From assembly GCA_022510805.1 (NCBI GenBank), contig JAFLSS010000001.1, positions 59,143-104,290 of the forward strand: DNA of 45,148 nucleotides, read 5' to 3'. The DNA comes from Akkermansiaceae bacterium (lineage in GTDB: Bacteria > Verrucomicrobiota > Verrucomicrobiia > Verrucomicrobiales > Akkermansiaceae). The notes beneath the pieces are model-generated. The model was given only the letters and a program-made list of their open reading frames with translations, made no database searches and had not been told where the DNA came from. Both the position numbers and the translations under genes were made by a program. How positions within the stretch are numbered: the stretch's first letter is position 1; every line of letters begins with the position of its first letter. Shown piece after piece: positions 8,332 through 18,575 of the stretch.

Positions 8332-9165
8332 ATGAAACGACCTTATATCATCATCTGTGCGATTCTGGGATTCATTGCTACCATCGGACTCTCAGTGCTT
8401 TTGGAGACTTACGGGACGCATCTTTTGTTTGCGCATGTGGTGGCGCCCCGGATTGCGGAGCCCATCGCGCGCGTGAGCGCAGAGCGCATCGACCCGGCGC
8501 AGGAGGGGCGCTTGGTGTATGTGCAGGGCGAGCTCCGCGCTGAGGAGGAAGCGGGGGTGCCTCCCCGGCTCCGACTGGGCGCATACACGCTGCAGGTGGA
8601 GGGCATGAAGGACGGATGGCTGCCGACTGTGGTGAACGAGCCGGTCGAGGTGGTCGGCAGGCAGCGCGGGCACACTCTTGTGCCGTTGGCGGAAGATGTC
8701 GAGGCTCTCATGAAGCTGCGGGAGGCGCTGAGCACTCCTGTCAGCGCGAAGGAGTGGGCGCTGATCCTGGCGGCTTTCGGGCTGGGGATAGGGCTGATCG
8801 CGTTTCTGTTTGCCACACTTTTCGGCTATGCGTGGTACCATTATGTGGCCAAGGGAAAGGGGTGGCCGCCGATGAAGCGTTCACTCCTCATCATGAGCGG
8901 GCTGTGTTTCTCTCTGTTCATGATGGTCTATATCGTCATCTCAACATGTGGCTCGTATAATCGCCACGGCGCCTATGCGCTGCAAGAAGTCTACGGCATA
9001 CGCCTGGCAGATGCGGGCTGTATCTTGAACCCGGACTTCTTTGCGTTTTGTCAGCGTGTGATATCCGACGCTGCGTCCTATGGCTGGGGCATCCTCATAG
9101 CGCTCTTTTTGTTCAGCTGCATTCATAGCTGCATACGCCGCTTCCGAGCGAAGCACAACGGCTGA
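8332..9165 (+). CDS. membrane protein with four predicted segments, unknown function
   Basis: 277 residues. Membrane segments are seen at about 5-24, 140-167, 186-208 and 248-270. The loop between the first two (about 115 residues) contains a GRLVYVQGEL stretch that is faintly like TMEM43-type proteins, but I would not assign that family. It lies 19 nt after the secreted protein gene and ahead of a strong bidirectional terminator, so the pair forms an operon end. The C-terminal tail is basic (RRFRAKHNG), which suggests a cytoplasmic C-terminus. Confidence 0.72.
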   Translation: MKRPYIIICAILGFIATIGLSVLLETYGTHLLFAHVVAPRIAEPIARVSAERIDPAQEGRLVYVQGELRAEEEAGVPPRLRLGAYTLQVEGMKDGWLPTVVNEPVEVVGRQRGHTLVPLAEDVEALMKLREALSTPVSAKEWALILAAFGLGIGLIAFLFATLFGYAWYHYVAKGKGWPPMKRSLLIMSGLCFSLFMMVYIVISTCGSYNRHGAYALQEVYGIRLADAGCILNPDFFAFCQRVISDAASYGWGILIALFLFSCIHSCIRRFRAKHNG

Positions 9166-9197
9166 TCCCGGCGTGCAACCGCGGTATCAGAGTACGA

Positions 9198-9225
9198 AAA
9201 AAGGGGAGCGGCTGCTCCCCTTTTT
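9198..9225. terminator. bidirectional intrinsic terminator
   Basis: A perfect 12-bp stem, AAAAAGGGGAGC / GCTCCCCTTTTT, with a 4-nt loop (9210-9213). The A and T runs at its ends give a U tract in both directions. It lies between the stop of the membrane protein gene (plus) and the stop of gcvP (minus) and serves both. Confidence 0.9.
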
Positions 9226-9248
9226 GAGTGTACGGTTAGCCCGGAGCT

Positions 9249-12083
<2,835 letters not shown>

Positions 12084-12346
12084 AGGGTGGGTGGGTTAGG
12101 GTGGTGGCTGATGCGCAGGGCGAAAAAGTCGGCGCGCCGTGTGGCGCGCAGAGCTGTGTGCGGGAAGAGCGGCCGGAAGGCCGAGGCGCATGCACCGGGA
12201 GGCCGCTGCTCATGGCCGGGAAGCGAGAATCGCTCGGGCAGCTCCTCCGCTGCGGCGGAGAATGGCATGAGGGCGGGCGCCCCGGTGGGCGGCCTGGCTA
12301 GGGCTCAGCCGCGCGTGGCCGGTTGCGGCATCAACCGGGGGTGTTC
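12084..12346 (-). other. gcvH-gcvP spacer rich in short inverted repeats
   Basis: 263 bp with no supported gene. Just after the gcvH stop is a hairpin, CCGGTTG / CAACCGG with a 6-nt loop (12319-12338), without a U tract. Further perfect short palindromes follow, such as CTCCGC-TGCG-GCGGAG and AGCGA-GAA-TCGCT. It could stabilise or separate the gcvH and gcvP transcripts. I see no glycine riboswitch consensus. Confidence 0.35.
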
Positions 12347-12730
12347 TTATTTGCAGAAATCGGCGTATGCAGCGGCGTCCATGAGGCCGTCGATCTCACT
12401 GGGAGCAGAGAGCTTGATCTTGCAGATCCAGCCTTCGCCGCAGGCATCGGCATTCACGGTGCCGGGCTCAGCATCCAGCGCTTCATTCACTTCCACGATC
12501 TCGCCGGAGACGGGGGTGTAGATGTCGGAAGCGGCTTTCACGGATTCCACCGCGCCGATGGAGTCGCCGGCGGCGTAGGTATTGCCCACCTCGGGGAGAT
12601 CCACGTAGACCACATCGCCCAGCTCCGACTGGGCAAAGTCTGTGATGCCGAGCGTCACCACGCCATCTACGGCGGGGCTCACCCATTCGTGCTCGGAGGA
12701 ATATTTGTAATCAGCGGGAATAGTGCTCAT
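12347..12730 (-). CDS. gcvH: glycine cleavage system H protein
   Basis: 127 residues, normal length. The lipoylation site is K65 in [18 protein letters not shown], and the EHEWV and [13 protein letters not shown] stretches are family hallmarks. The lipoyl arm carries the aminomethyl intermediate from GcvP to GcvT. It lies 89 bp after gcvT on the same strand. No lipoate ligase or lipoamide dehydrogenase gene is present in this window. Confidence 0.97.
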   Translation of the reverse strand: MSTIPADYKYSSEHEWVSPAVDGVVTLGITDFAQSELGDVVYVDLPEVGNTYAAGDSIGAVESVKAASDIYTPVSGEIVEVNEALDAEPGTVNADACGEGWICKIKLSAPSEIDGLMDAAAYADFCK

Positions 12731-12819
12731 AATATGGTGTAGGGTTGTATTTTGGGAAAGTGTTGAGGGGAAAAGATCAACGCCGGGAGCGGAGGAACCG
12801 CGCCCGGCGAGAAAGCTGC

Positions 12820-13902
12820 TTATTTCTTGAGGAAGGGTTTCTTCACGATGACGGCCGGCACAGCCTTGCCGCGCACGACTACCTGTACCTCGGTGCCGAT
12901 CTTGGCATGAGCTGCCGGCACATAGGCCATGGCGATGCCCTTTCCGAGGCTCGGGGAGAGCACGCCGCTGCAGAGCTCACCGAGCGGGGTGCCGTCCGGC
13001 AGCTGCACTTCGTAGCCGTGGCGGGGAGGTGCGCCCTTGCCGGTGTATTCGATGGCCACGAGCGCCGTGGGGCGGCCATTGGCCTTTTGCTCGCGCAGCG
13101 TCTCCACGCCGATGAAGTCCTTGCTGAGGTCACAGCACCACGAGAGTCCCGCCTCGAGGGGAGTCTTCTCCGGAGAGAGGTCCGACCCGTTGAGCGAGTA
13201 GCACATCTCCAGGCGCAGACTATCGCGCGCACCCAGGCCGCAGGGCTTGGCTCCGGCTTCGATCACGCGCTCAAACCACGCGACACCATGCTCCGCCGGG
13301 CAGAAGAACTCAAAGCCGTTCTCGCCGGTGTAGCCTGTGCGGCAGACAACCAGGTCATCCCCCTGAGCTTGGAAGCGCAGGATGCCATTGCGCACGGGCA
13401 GCTCTACCCCCGGGCAGAGTTTGGCAAACACTTCCTCACAGGCGGGGCCTTGGATGGCGAGCCCCACGTAGGCATCGCTCTTGTTTTCGAGGGTGATGCC
13501 CTCCGGCTTGTGTGCCATGAGCCAAGCGTAGTCTTCGTCAATCATCGAGGCGTTCACGACGATGAAGAAGTCATCCTCACCGAGGCGGTAGATGATGAGG
13601 TCATCAATGACGCCGCCCTTTTCGTTGAGCATCATCGAGTACTGCCCCATGCCGTCCACGAGCTTGTCCAGATTGTTGGTAAACATCGAGTTCAGCCAGG
13701 CTGCCGTGCCCGCCCCATGAGCCAGAAACTGCCCCATGTGGGAGATGTCGAACACGCCGCAAGCTTGGCGTACCGTGTGGTGCTCATCCAAAATGCCGGT
13801 GTATTGCACAGGCATATTCCAACCGGCAAAGGGCACCATCTTGGCGCCGAGGGCTACATGCTTATCGCACAGAGGTGTGCATTTAATAGAATCGTCGTTC
13901 AC
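12820..13902 (-). CDS. gcvT: aminomethyltransferase, glycine cleavage T protein
   Basis: About 360 residues. The N-terminal [18 protein letters not shown] and later DISHMGQF patterns identify GcvT. The enzyme transfers the one-carbon unit from the H-protein to tetrahydrofolate and releases ammonia. An upstream in-frame GTG at 13917 would add five residues (MYHAR), but it overlaps the -10 box of a good promoter. The GTG at 13902, six nt after that -10, is the better start and implies a leaderless mRNA. It is first gene of the gcv operon. The promoter region is shared back-to-back with the small membrane protein gene at 13999. Confidence 0.93.
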   Translation of the reverse strand: MNDDSIKCTPLCDKHVALGAKMVPFAGWNMPVQYTGILDEHHTVRQACGVFDISHMGQFLAHGAGTAAWLNSMFTNNLDKLVDGMGQYSMMLNEKGGVIDDLIIYRLGEDDFFIVVNASMIDEDYAWLMAHKPEGITLENKSDAYVGLAIQGPACEEVFAKLCPGVELPVRNGILRFQAQGDDLVVCRTGYTGENGFEFFCPAEHGVAWFERVIEAGAKPCGLGARDSLRLEMCYSLNGSDLSPEKTPLEAGLSWCCDLSKDFIGVETLREQKANGRPTALVAIEYTGKGAPPRHGYEVQLPDGTPLGELCSGVLSPSLGKGIAMAYVPAAHAKIGTEVQVVVRGKAVPAVIVKKPFLKK

Positions 13903-13908
13903 GCGCGC

Positions 13909-13937
13909 ATGGTACACTTAACATGACTGATTGTCAA
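13909..13937 (-). promoter_or_regulatory. promoter of the gcv operon
   Basis: On the minus strand, a perfect TTGACA (13932-13937) lies 17 bp from TACCAT (13909-13914), with six nt (GCGCGC) before the GTG start of gcvT. Confidence 0.7.
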
Positions 13938-13957
13938 GCTCGGAAATTAGTTTTATC

Positions 13958-13986
13958 TTGCGGTGGGCAATTGCCTGTGTTATCCT
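13958..13986 (+). promoter_or_regulatory. possible promoter of the small membrane protein gene
   Basis: TTGCGG (13958-13963), 17 bp, TATCCT (13981-13986); the ATG at 13999 is 12 nt further on. An alternative pair is TTGCCT/TGGATA, 13 bp downstream. Confidence 0.35.
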
Positions 13987-13998
13987 CGTTCTGTGGAT

Positions 13999-14325
13999 AT
14001 GTTCATGCGTATTTGCGGTGTGGCGCTCACGGGGGTCGGTTGTATAGCCATTTTGCAGAATATTGCTATCGCCCTGCATGGCGTCCGCGACCTGTTTCGC
14101 CCTCCTGAGCAGAGAAGGTTTGTTTCTTTTGTGCCTTTCGTTGGCGGTTTGTCGGTGTTTTTGGGCTTGAGGATGGCCGGCTGTGGGAATGTCGGATTGC
14201 TCGGCTTTCTTTTTGATCCCTTCTGGATTCCTCAATTTGTGTGTGCCTTGATTAAGGCGCTTTACCTTGGACTGCGTTTTCTTCTCAAAAAGTTGATGAG
14301 ATTGGTGGGCGCTGGTGAAAAATAA
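13999..14325 (+). CDS. small membrane protein, unknown function
   Basis: 108 residues from the ATG at 13999; an earlier in-frame start at 13963 would add 12 poorly hydrophobic residues over the promoter. Hydrophobic segments lie near residues 5-27, 45-62 and 70-95. The C-terminus is basic (KKLMRLVG). No family is recognised. The sequence is less GC-rich than the core genes and begins a small island with the palindrome array and hipBA. Its stop codon overlaps the first palindrome of the array (14324), so that hairpin may also end its transcript. Confidence 0.55.
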   Translation: MFMRICGVALTGVGCIAILQNIAIALHGVRDLFRPPEQRRFVSFVPFVGGLSVFLGLRMAGCGNVGLLGFLFDPFWIPQFVCALIKALYLGLRFLLKKLMRLVGAGEK

Positions 14326-14699
14326 ATCTTATCGTATAGTAAGATTTTGGCTGTTTTAGGGTCAAAAAGGCCAAAATCTTACAGAGCGGTAAGAAATGGG
14401 CTGTTTTGGGGTCAAAAAGGCCAAAATCTTACAGAGCGGTAAGAAATGGGGTGTTTTGGGGTCAAAAAGGCTGAAATCTTACAGAACGGTAAGAAATGAG
14501 CTGTTTTAGGGTCAAAAAGGCCAAAATCTTACAGAGCGGTAAGAAATGGGCCATTTTAGGGTCAAAAAGGCTGAAATCTTACAGAGCGGTAAGAAATGAG
14601 CTGTTTTAGGGTCAAAAAGGCCGAAATCTTACAGAACGGTAAGAAATGGGCTGTTATGGGGTCAAAAAGGCCAAAATCTTACAAAGCGGTAAGATTTTG
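14324..14699. repeat. array of eight palindromes with a 50-bp period
   Basis: The core box GTCAAAAAGG recurs at 14361, 14411, 14461, 14511, 14561, 14611 and 14661, exactly every 50 bp. Between and around the boxes are eight palindromes with arms TCTTAC / GTAAGA and a 6-nt loop. The unit is almost unchanged between copies and has no variable spacer. The outer palindromes have longer arms: AAATCTTA/TAAGATTT at 14324-14347 and CAAAATCTTAC/GTAAGATTTTG at 14672-14699. Within the first unit, AAGATTTTGGC (14341-14351) also pairs with GCCAAAATCTT (14370-14380). Fifty is not a multiple of three, so it is not coding. The array ends one base before the hipB -35 box. Confidence 0.95.
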
Positions 14700-14700
14700 C

Positions 14701-14743
14701 TTGTAAACAGTGAAAAAATAGGATATTCTTCCCGAAAGGGAAG
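14701..14743 (+). promoter_or_regulatory. hipBA promoter with a palindromic operator
   Basis: TTGTAA (14701-14706), 17 bp, TATTCT (14724-14729). A perfect inverted repeat, CTTCCC-GAAA-GGGAAG (14728-14743), overlaps the -10 and the expected start site. This is where a HipB repressor would be expected to bind. The leader is about 15 nt. Confidence 0.6.
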
Positions 14744-14750
14744 ATAAAAT

Positions 14751-14969
14751 ATGATCATAAACGAAGTACAAAACTTTGGCGCAACAATTCGCAAATATCG
14801 TAAGAGTCAAGGAGTAACACAGTGCCAACTGGCAGCGTTGGCAGGAGTGAGCCCACGATTTGTAGGAGAATTGGAGCGAGGAAAACCCACAACCGAGATA
14901 GGACGTGCATTCCGCGTCGCGTGGGTGCTTGGGTTGACGATTGAAATTAAAGGAGAAGAAGGGATATGA
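14751..14969 (+). CDS. hipB: HipB-like antitoxin, helix-turn-helix repressor
   Basis: 72 residues made almost entirely of a Cro/C1-type helix-turn-helix: TQCQLAALAGVSPRFVGELE covers both helices (about 23-42), followed by ERGKPT. In HipBA systems HipB represses the operon and neutralises the HipA kinase. The stop overlaps the start of hipA in an ATGA (14966-14969), the usual coupling. The promoter and a perfect palindrome lie directly upstream, and beyond them the 50-bp array. Composition is more AT-rich than the neighbouring gcv and tpiA genes, which suggests acquisition. Confidence 0.9.
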   Translation: MIINEVQNFGATIRKYRKSQGVTQCQLAALAGVSPRFVGELERGKPTTEIGRAFRVAWVLGLTIEIKGEEGI

Positions 14970-16204
14970 ATCGCGCTCTTAACGTCTATTTGTATGGGGC
15001 TAGAGTAGGCCTCATGAGCGAAAATGAACAGGGGCATCTCACGTTCGAATACAACGGAGAGCCTTATCCTCTTTCCGTGAGGATGCCTGTGAGAAATGAG
15101 CCATACGAATCCACATATGCAGAGCCGTTTTTTGAGAACCTGACACCTGAGGGCGATGTGTTGAGCCTTCTTGCACAGAAGTATCGAATGTCGCGGAAGA
15201 ACGTATTTTCAATACTCCGGCTCATTGGTGGTGAGTGCGCGGGGGCAGTATCGCTGTATCCGGGGGAGCCGGTCGGGCAGTTAGACACCCCACGCATCGA
15301 GCTGGAGCCTCGCGACATAGCTAAAATCATCGACACATTGCCTATCAATCCCCTCTTGACAGGCATGGAGCGCGCGCCGCGTCTCTCTCTGGCCGGAGCT
15401 CAGTCGAAATTTGCCGTATGCAAACGAGCGGATGGTTGCTACTATCGCTCCGATGATGAAAATCCGACCACTCACATCATCAAAATAGCCAATGCAAGAT
15501 TTGCAGAATTGCTTGAAAATGAGTTCTTCTGCATGAGTTTGGCGCGTTCTGTTTTCGATGATGCCGTGGAGGTGCAGATGCATGCAGCCGAGGGCCGAAA
15601 GTATCTGGAGATACAGCGCTACGACCGCCGGGAGGTGGGTGGAAAAATCGAGCGAATCCACCAAGAGGATTTTTGCCAAGTTCTTGGTTATCTGAGCCAG
15701 AACAAGTATCAGTCTGACTACGGCCCCAGCATTCGGCAAATATACAGCGCGCTCATGACCCACTCGCGGCGCCGCGCCGTGGATGCCTACAAATTCATTA
15801 AGATGCTCATCTATAATTACTTGATAGGTAATACAGATACGCATGCCAAAAACTTCTCCGTCATCCATATCAATCGAAATAACGGGGTCGCATTGGCGCC
15901 GGCATATGATTTGGTGGCCATAGATATATATCCCGCCAAGCTCGTGAGCCACGAGATGGCAATGATTGTCAATGGCAAAGCAAAATACTCCTCTTTGCGC
16001 CGCAAAGACTGGGTAGCGCTTTTTACGCAGATGGAGCTCAACCCGACGGTTTTGATGAAAGAAATAGAGAAAAGCTTTGCTCGCATCATCGAGAATGGCC
16101 AGCAACTGGCGGAGCGTTTCAATGATGATCCTCTTACAAAGTCCGGCGTTTATGCGAAGATAATGAACAATATCCGGCGGCGCAGCGAAACCTTATTCGG
16201 TTGA
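14966..16204 (+). CDS. hipA: HipA-like serine/threonine kinase toxin
   Basis: 412 residues, close to the family length. The phosphate-loop region LSLAGAQSKFAV (140-151) carries the serine (S141) that is autophosphorylated in the E. coli protein. THIIK supplies the ATP lysine near K173. The catalytic loop LIGNTDTHAKNF (286-297) has the Asp at 291, and a DFG-like YDL has D315, so the kinase appears intact. HipA kinases arrest growth by phosphorylating tRNA synthetases such as GltX; the target here is unknown. It is coupled to hipB by a 4-bp overlap. It lies in a less GC-rich island between gcvT and tpiA. Confidence 0.92.
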   Translation: MNRALNVYLYGARVGLMSENEQGHLTFEYNGEPYPLSVRMPVRNEPYESTYAEPFFENLTPEGDVLSLLAQKYRMSRKNVFSILRLIGGECAGAVSLYPGEPVGQLDTPRIELEPRDIAKIIDTLPINPLLTGMERAPRLSLAGAQSKFAVCKRADGCYYRSDDENPTTHIIKIANARFAELLENEFFCMSLARSVFDDAVEVQMHAAEGRKYLEIQRYDRREVGGKIERIHQEDFCQVLGYLSQNKYQSDYGPSIRQIYSALMTHSRRRAVDAYKFIKMLIYNYLIGNTDTHAKNFSVIHINRNNGVALAPAYDLVAIDIYPAKLVSHEMAMIVNGKAKYSSLRRKDWVALFTQMELNPTVLMKEIEKSFARIIENGQQLAERFNDDPLTKSGVYAKIMNNIRRRSETLFG

Positions 16205-16290
16205 CGCATCGGCAGCCTGAGTCAGGCATATCCGCTGGGGGACTTCGGGGGGGAAGCGCAAAAATTAAACGGAGAGAAAAGCGTTTCGGC

Positions 16291-16318
16291 TTGACTTTGG
16301 GGGAGATATAGGTACACT
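16291..16318 (+). promoter_or_regulatory. tpiA promoter
   Basis: TTGACT (16291-16296), 16 bp, TACACT (16313-16318). The ATG is 28 nt beyond the -10, so unlike most promoters in this window it leaves a leader of about 20 nt, which has no visible Shine-Dalgarno sequence. Confidence 0.6.
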
Positions 16319-16346
16319 AACTGCACTTCAACTTTTTGATACAACT

Positions 16347-17111
16347 ATGTCTCGTACACCTATCATTGCCGCTAACTGGAAAATGAACATCGGGCCCAAG
16401 GAGGCTCGCGAATTTCTTGCTAACTTCAAAGCCGAGCAGCTTTGCGACTGCAAGTGCGTGGAGAAAGTGATCGTGCCCCCCTTTGTGACAATCCCCGCTG
16501 TGATGGATGTGCTGGGTGACTGCACGTGCCTTGGCGTGGGCGCTCAGGATGTGAGCGATCGTGACAATGGCGCTTTCACCGGTGAGATCTCCACCGCCAT
16601 GCTCTGCGAGCTGGGTTGCAAGTATGTGGTGCTCGGCCACAGCGAGCGCCGCCAGTACCACGGCGAGACGAACGCCTACATCAACAAGAAGATCAAGAAA
16701 GCCTTGGCAGCGGGGCTGGTGCCCATCTACTGCATCGGCGAGACGCTTGAGCAGCGTGAGGCCGGCAAGCTGGAGGAAGTGCTGGGCAGCCAAGTGGTGG
16801 AGGGCCTGGAGGGCCTCACCCCGGAGCAGGTGGCGGGCGTGGTGATCGCCTACGAGCCTGTGTGGGCCATCGGCACCGGCAAGACTGCCTCTGCGGCTGA
16901 TGCTCAGTCCGCTCATGCTTACATACGCGGCGTGGTGGCCTCCACGTTCGGCGCGGCTGCGGCGGATGCGGTGCGCATCCAATACGGCGGCTCCGTGAAG
17001 CCCGCTAATGCGGAGGAGCTCATGGCTCAGCCGGACATCGACGGCGCGCTTGTGGGCGGCGCTGCGCTGAAGGCTGATTCCTTTGCCGCCATCATCCGCG
17101 CGGCCAAGTAA
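16347..17111 (+). CDS. tpiA: triosephosphate isomerase
   Basis: 254 residues, standard length. N10 and K12 sit in AANWKMN, the catalytic histidine is H98 in GHSERR, and the catalytic glutamate is E170 in AYEPVWAIGTG. The phosphate-binding QYGGSV and GGAALK are present near the C-terminus. It interconverts dihydroxyacetone phosphate and glyceraldehyde 3-phosphate in glycolysis. It stands alone on the plus strand with its own promoter and a strong terminator. Confidence 0.98.
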   Translation: MSRTPIIAANWKMNIGPKEAREFLANFKAEQLCDCKCVEKVIVPPFVTIPAVMDVLGDCTCLGVGAQDVSDRDNGAFTGEISTAMLCELGCKYVVLGHSERRQYHGETNAYINKKIKKALAAGLVPIYCIGETLEQREAGKLEEVLGSQVVEGLEGLTPEQVAGVVIAYEPVWAIGTGKTASAADAQSAHAYIRGVVASTFGAAAADAVRIQYGGSVKPANAEELMAQPDIDGALVGGAALKADSFAAIIRAAK

Positions 17112-17136
17112 GGCAAGCTGATTTTGACGATAGAAA

Positions 17137-17166
17137 AAGCCTCCCATTTTTCGGAATGGGAGGCTT
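17137..17166. terminator. intrinsic terminator between tpiA and the facing operon
   Basis: A perfect 12-bp stem, AAGCCTCCCATT / AATGGGAGGCTT, with a 6-nt loop. It is preceded by an A run and followed by TATTT. It serves tpiA and probably also the minus-strand operon ending at 17206. Confidence 0.85.
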
Positions 17167-17205
17167 ATTTCATCTACCCGAGCCCCGCAGCATGCAGGGG
17201 TGGGA

Positions 17206-18138
17206 TCAGCGGCGAGTGGGGAGGTAGATCAGCGCGCCGGGGATGGCAAAGAGCACGAGCGCTGCTGCATAGAGCCCGAGGTAGAGCAGGGAATCGCTCT
17301 CGCTGAATGGGGCGGCGCTGCGCACTCCCACCCACGCTGCGGCGGCGAGCAGAGCCAGCGCTGCCGTGAGCCGGCGCCCGGCGAGTGTGCGCCTCAGCGG
17401 CGGCAGGCAGATGATGCTCAGCGCCAGCACCACCATGCCCACTGCCACGCCTGCGCTGCCCTCCGGGGGGGTGGGGCTGAGCTCATGGGGCGGGTAGCTT
17501 GCCAGCAGGTGGCCGAATGCCGCGCAGTAGGCGCACAGGGCGAGTCCTGCCGGCACGAGCCACACGGCCTGCGGGGCGGGGCTGCGCTGCGTGAGCAGGT
17601 AGAGCGCGGCAGAGCCGGCGAGCCCGAGAGAAAGGATGCCCAAGGGAGTGTCCGGCCAGAGCTGCTGCCCACAGATGGCACAGGCTGCCGCCGCGATGAG
17701 GGTGATGAGCAGGCGCCCGGCGAAAAAGGTGCTGAGGGGCAGGTGGCTCAGGATGCGGCAAAGGAGCAGCGCGAGAAAAGCGCCGATGAGCCAGCGGGAG
17801 GGGGTGTCTGCTTCATCCCCCATGGCGAGAGAGCAAAAGGGCAAGGCGCAGAGCAGCGGGAGCCAGCCGCACCACAAACCGCAGAGCGTCATGGCGCTCC
17901 AGCTGCGCTGCGGGGACCACTCACCCGCGCCGCAGAGGGGGAGTGCTCCCCGCCATACTTGAGCTCCCGCCCCCAGTGCTGCTGCCAGTAGTCCCGCCGC
18001 CGCGACTCCGGCCGGTAGAGTGTGGCGCAGGAGCGCGAGCTCGGAGGCGTAGAAGGGGTTGGCATCTGCCGCCCGGCGCATGAGGATGTTGATGATGAGC
18101 AGGAAAAAGACAAGAATGACAAGGGAGTAGCGTTTCAT
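17206..18138 (-). CDS. polytopic membrane protein after an NrfD/cytochrome c pair
   Basis: 310 residues from the ATG at 18138, whose ATGA overlaps the cytochrome c stop. A longer frame upstream only reads antisense-like Pro/Arg-rich sequence. Eight to nine hydrophobic segments cover nearly the whole chain, with almost no soluble domain. I recognise no family. From its place after an NrfD-like and a cytochrome c gene it could be a further membrane subunit (in ActF position) of a quinol-oxidising complex, but it lacks the ActF/NrfD patterns I would expect. It ends the glgB-mutL-nrfD-cytC cluster. Confidence 0.7.
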   Translation of the reverse strand: MKRYSLVILVFFLLIINILMRRAADANPFYASELALLRHTLPAGVAAAGLLAAALGAGAQVWRGALPLCGAGEWSPQRSWSAMTLCGLWCGWLPLLCALPFCSLAMGDEADTPSRWLIGAFLALLLCRILSHLPLSTFFAGRLLITLIAAAACAICGQQLWPDTPLGILSLGLAGSAALYLLTQRSPAPQAVWLVPAGLALCAYCAAFGHLLASYPPHELSPTPPEGSAGVAVGMVVLALSIICLPPLRRTLAGRRLTAALALLAAAAWVGVRSAAPFSESDSLLYLGLYAAALVLFAIPGALIYLPTRR

Positions 18139-18575
18139 GGCCGGTGAAGAGTGGGAATGAAGCGGAGGATTTGCCGCCTCTGGTTTTCGGTGAGGCGGGG
18201 GGCAAAGGCAGGCATGGCGCCGCGCCCTTGGGCGAGGATGCGCGCTTGCTCCTCGGGGGTGGTGTCGGTGGTCACCAGGTTGCCTACCTCGGGCATGCCG
18301 GGCTGCTGCGCCACAAAGCTGGCGCCGTCTCCGCGCGCACCATGGCACGCTGCGCAGTAGAGGATAAAGAGGGTTTCCCCTGCTTCGGAGGGGGTGTCCG
18401 GCTCACCGCCAAAGGGCACGCTGCCCGGCGGCGGTGGCAGGTGTGGCCGCTGCGGCCGGGTGGTCATGTCCTGCACCACGCTCGGCAGGGGCTCGGCTGT
18501 TTCGCTCATGATTTTCCACAGCCAGAGCGCCAGCACGCCCAGCAGCAGGGTGGCGCAGGTGAGGTAGCTTTTCAT
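18135..18575 (-). CDS. membrane-anchored monohaem class I cytochrome c
   Basis: 146 residues. An N-terminal hydrophobic segment (about 4-20) acts as signal or anchor, followed by a Pro-rich linker. The haem-binding motif CAACH lies at 74-78. M121 in GRGAMPAFAP is the likely distal ligand, as in ActE-like and cbb3-type small cytochromes. The ATG lies in an ATGA overlap with the NrfD-like gene, and the stop overlaps the next start in the same way, so the three are translationally coupled. It should receive electrons from the NrfD-like partner in the periplasm. No cytochrome c maturation or oxidase genes are in the window. Confidence 0.88.
   Translation of the reverse strand: MKSYLTCATLLLGVLALWLWKIMSETAEPLPSVVQDMTTRPQRPHLPPPPGSVPFGGEPDTPSEAGETLFILYCAACHGARGDGASFVAQQPGMPEVGNLVTTDTTPEEQARILAQGRGAMPAFAPRLTENQRRQILRFIPTLHRP

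Noticed and set aside
12084-12346. Glycine riboswitch before gcvP
   Set aside because: None of the conserved glycine aptamer segments I know of is present; only unrelated short palindromes are seen.
14324-14699. CRISPR array
   Set aside because: The whole 50-bp unit is repeated with only scattered base changes. There are no variable spacers and no cas genes.
14324-14969. Type III (RNA antitoxin) toxin-antitoxin locus
   Set aside because: Tandem repeats before a toxin recall ToxIN, but the toxin here is a HipA kinase with a normal HipB protein antitoxin, and no ToxN-like nuclease is present.
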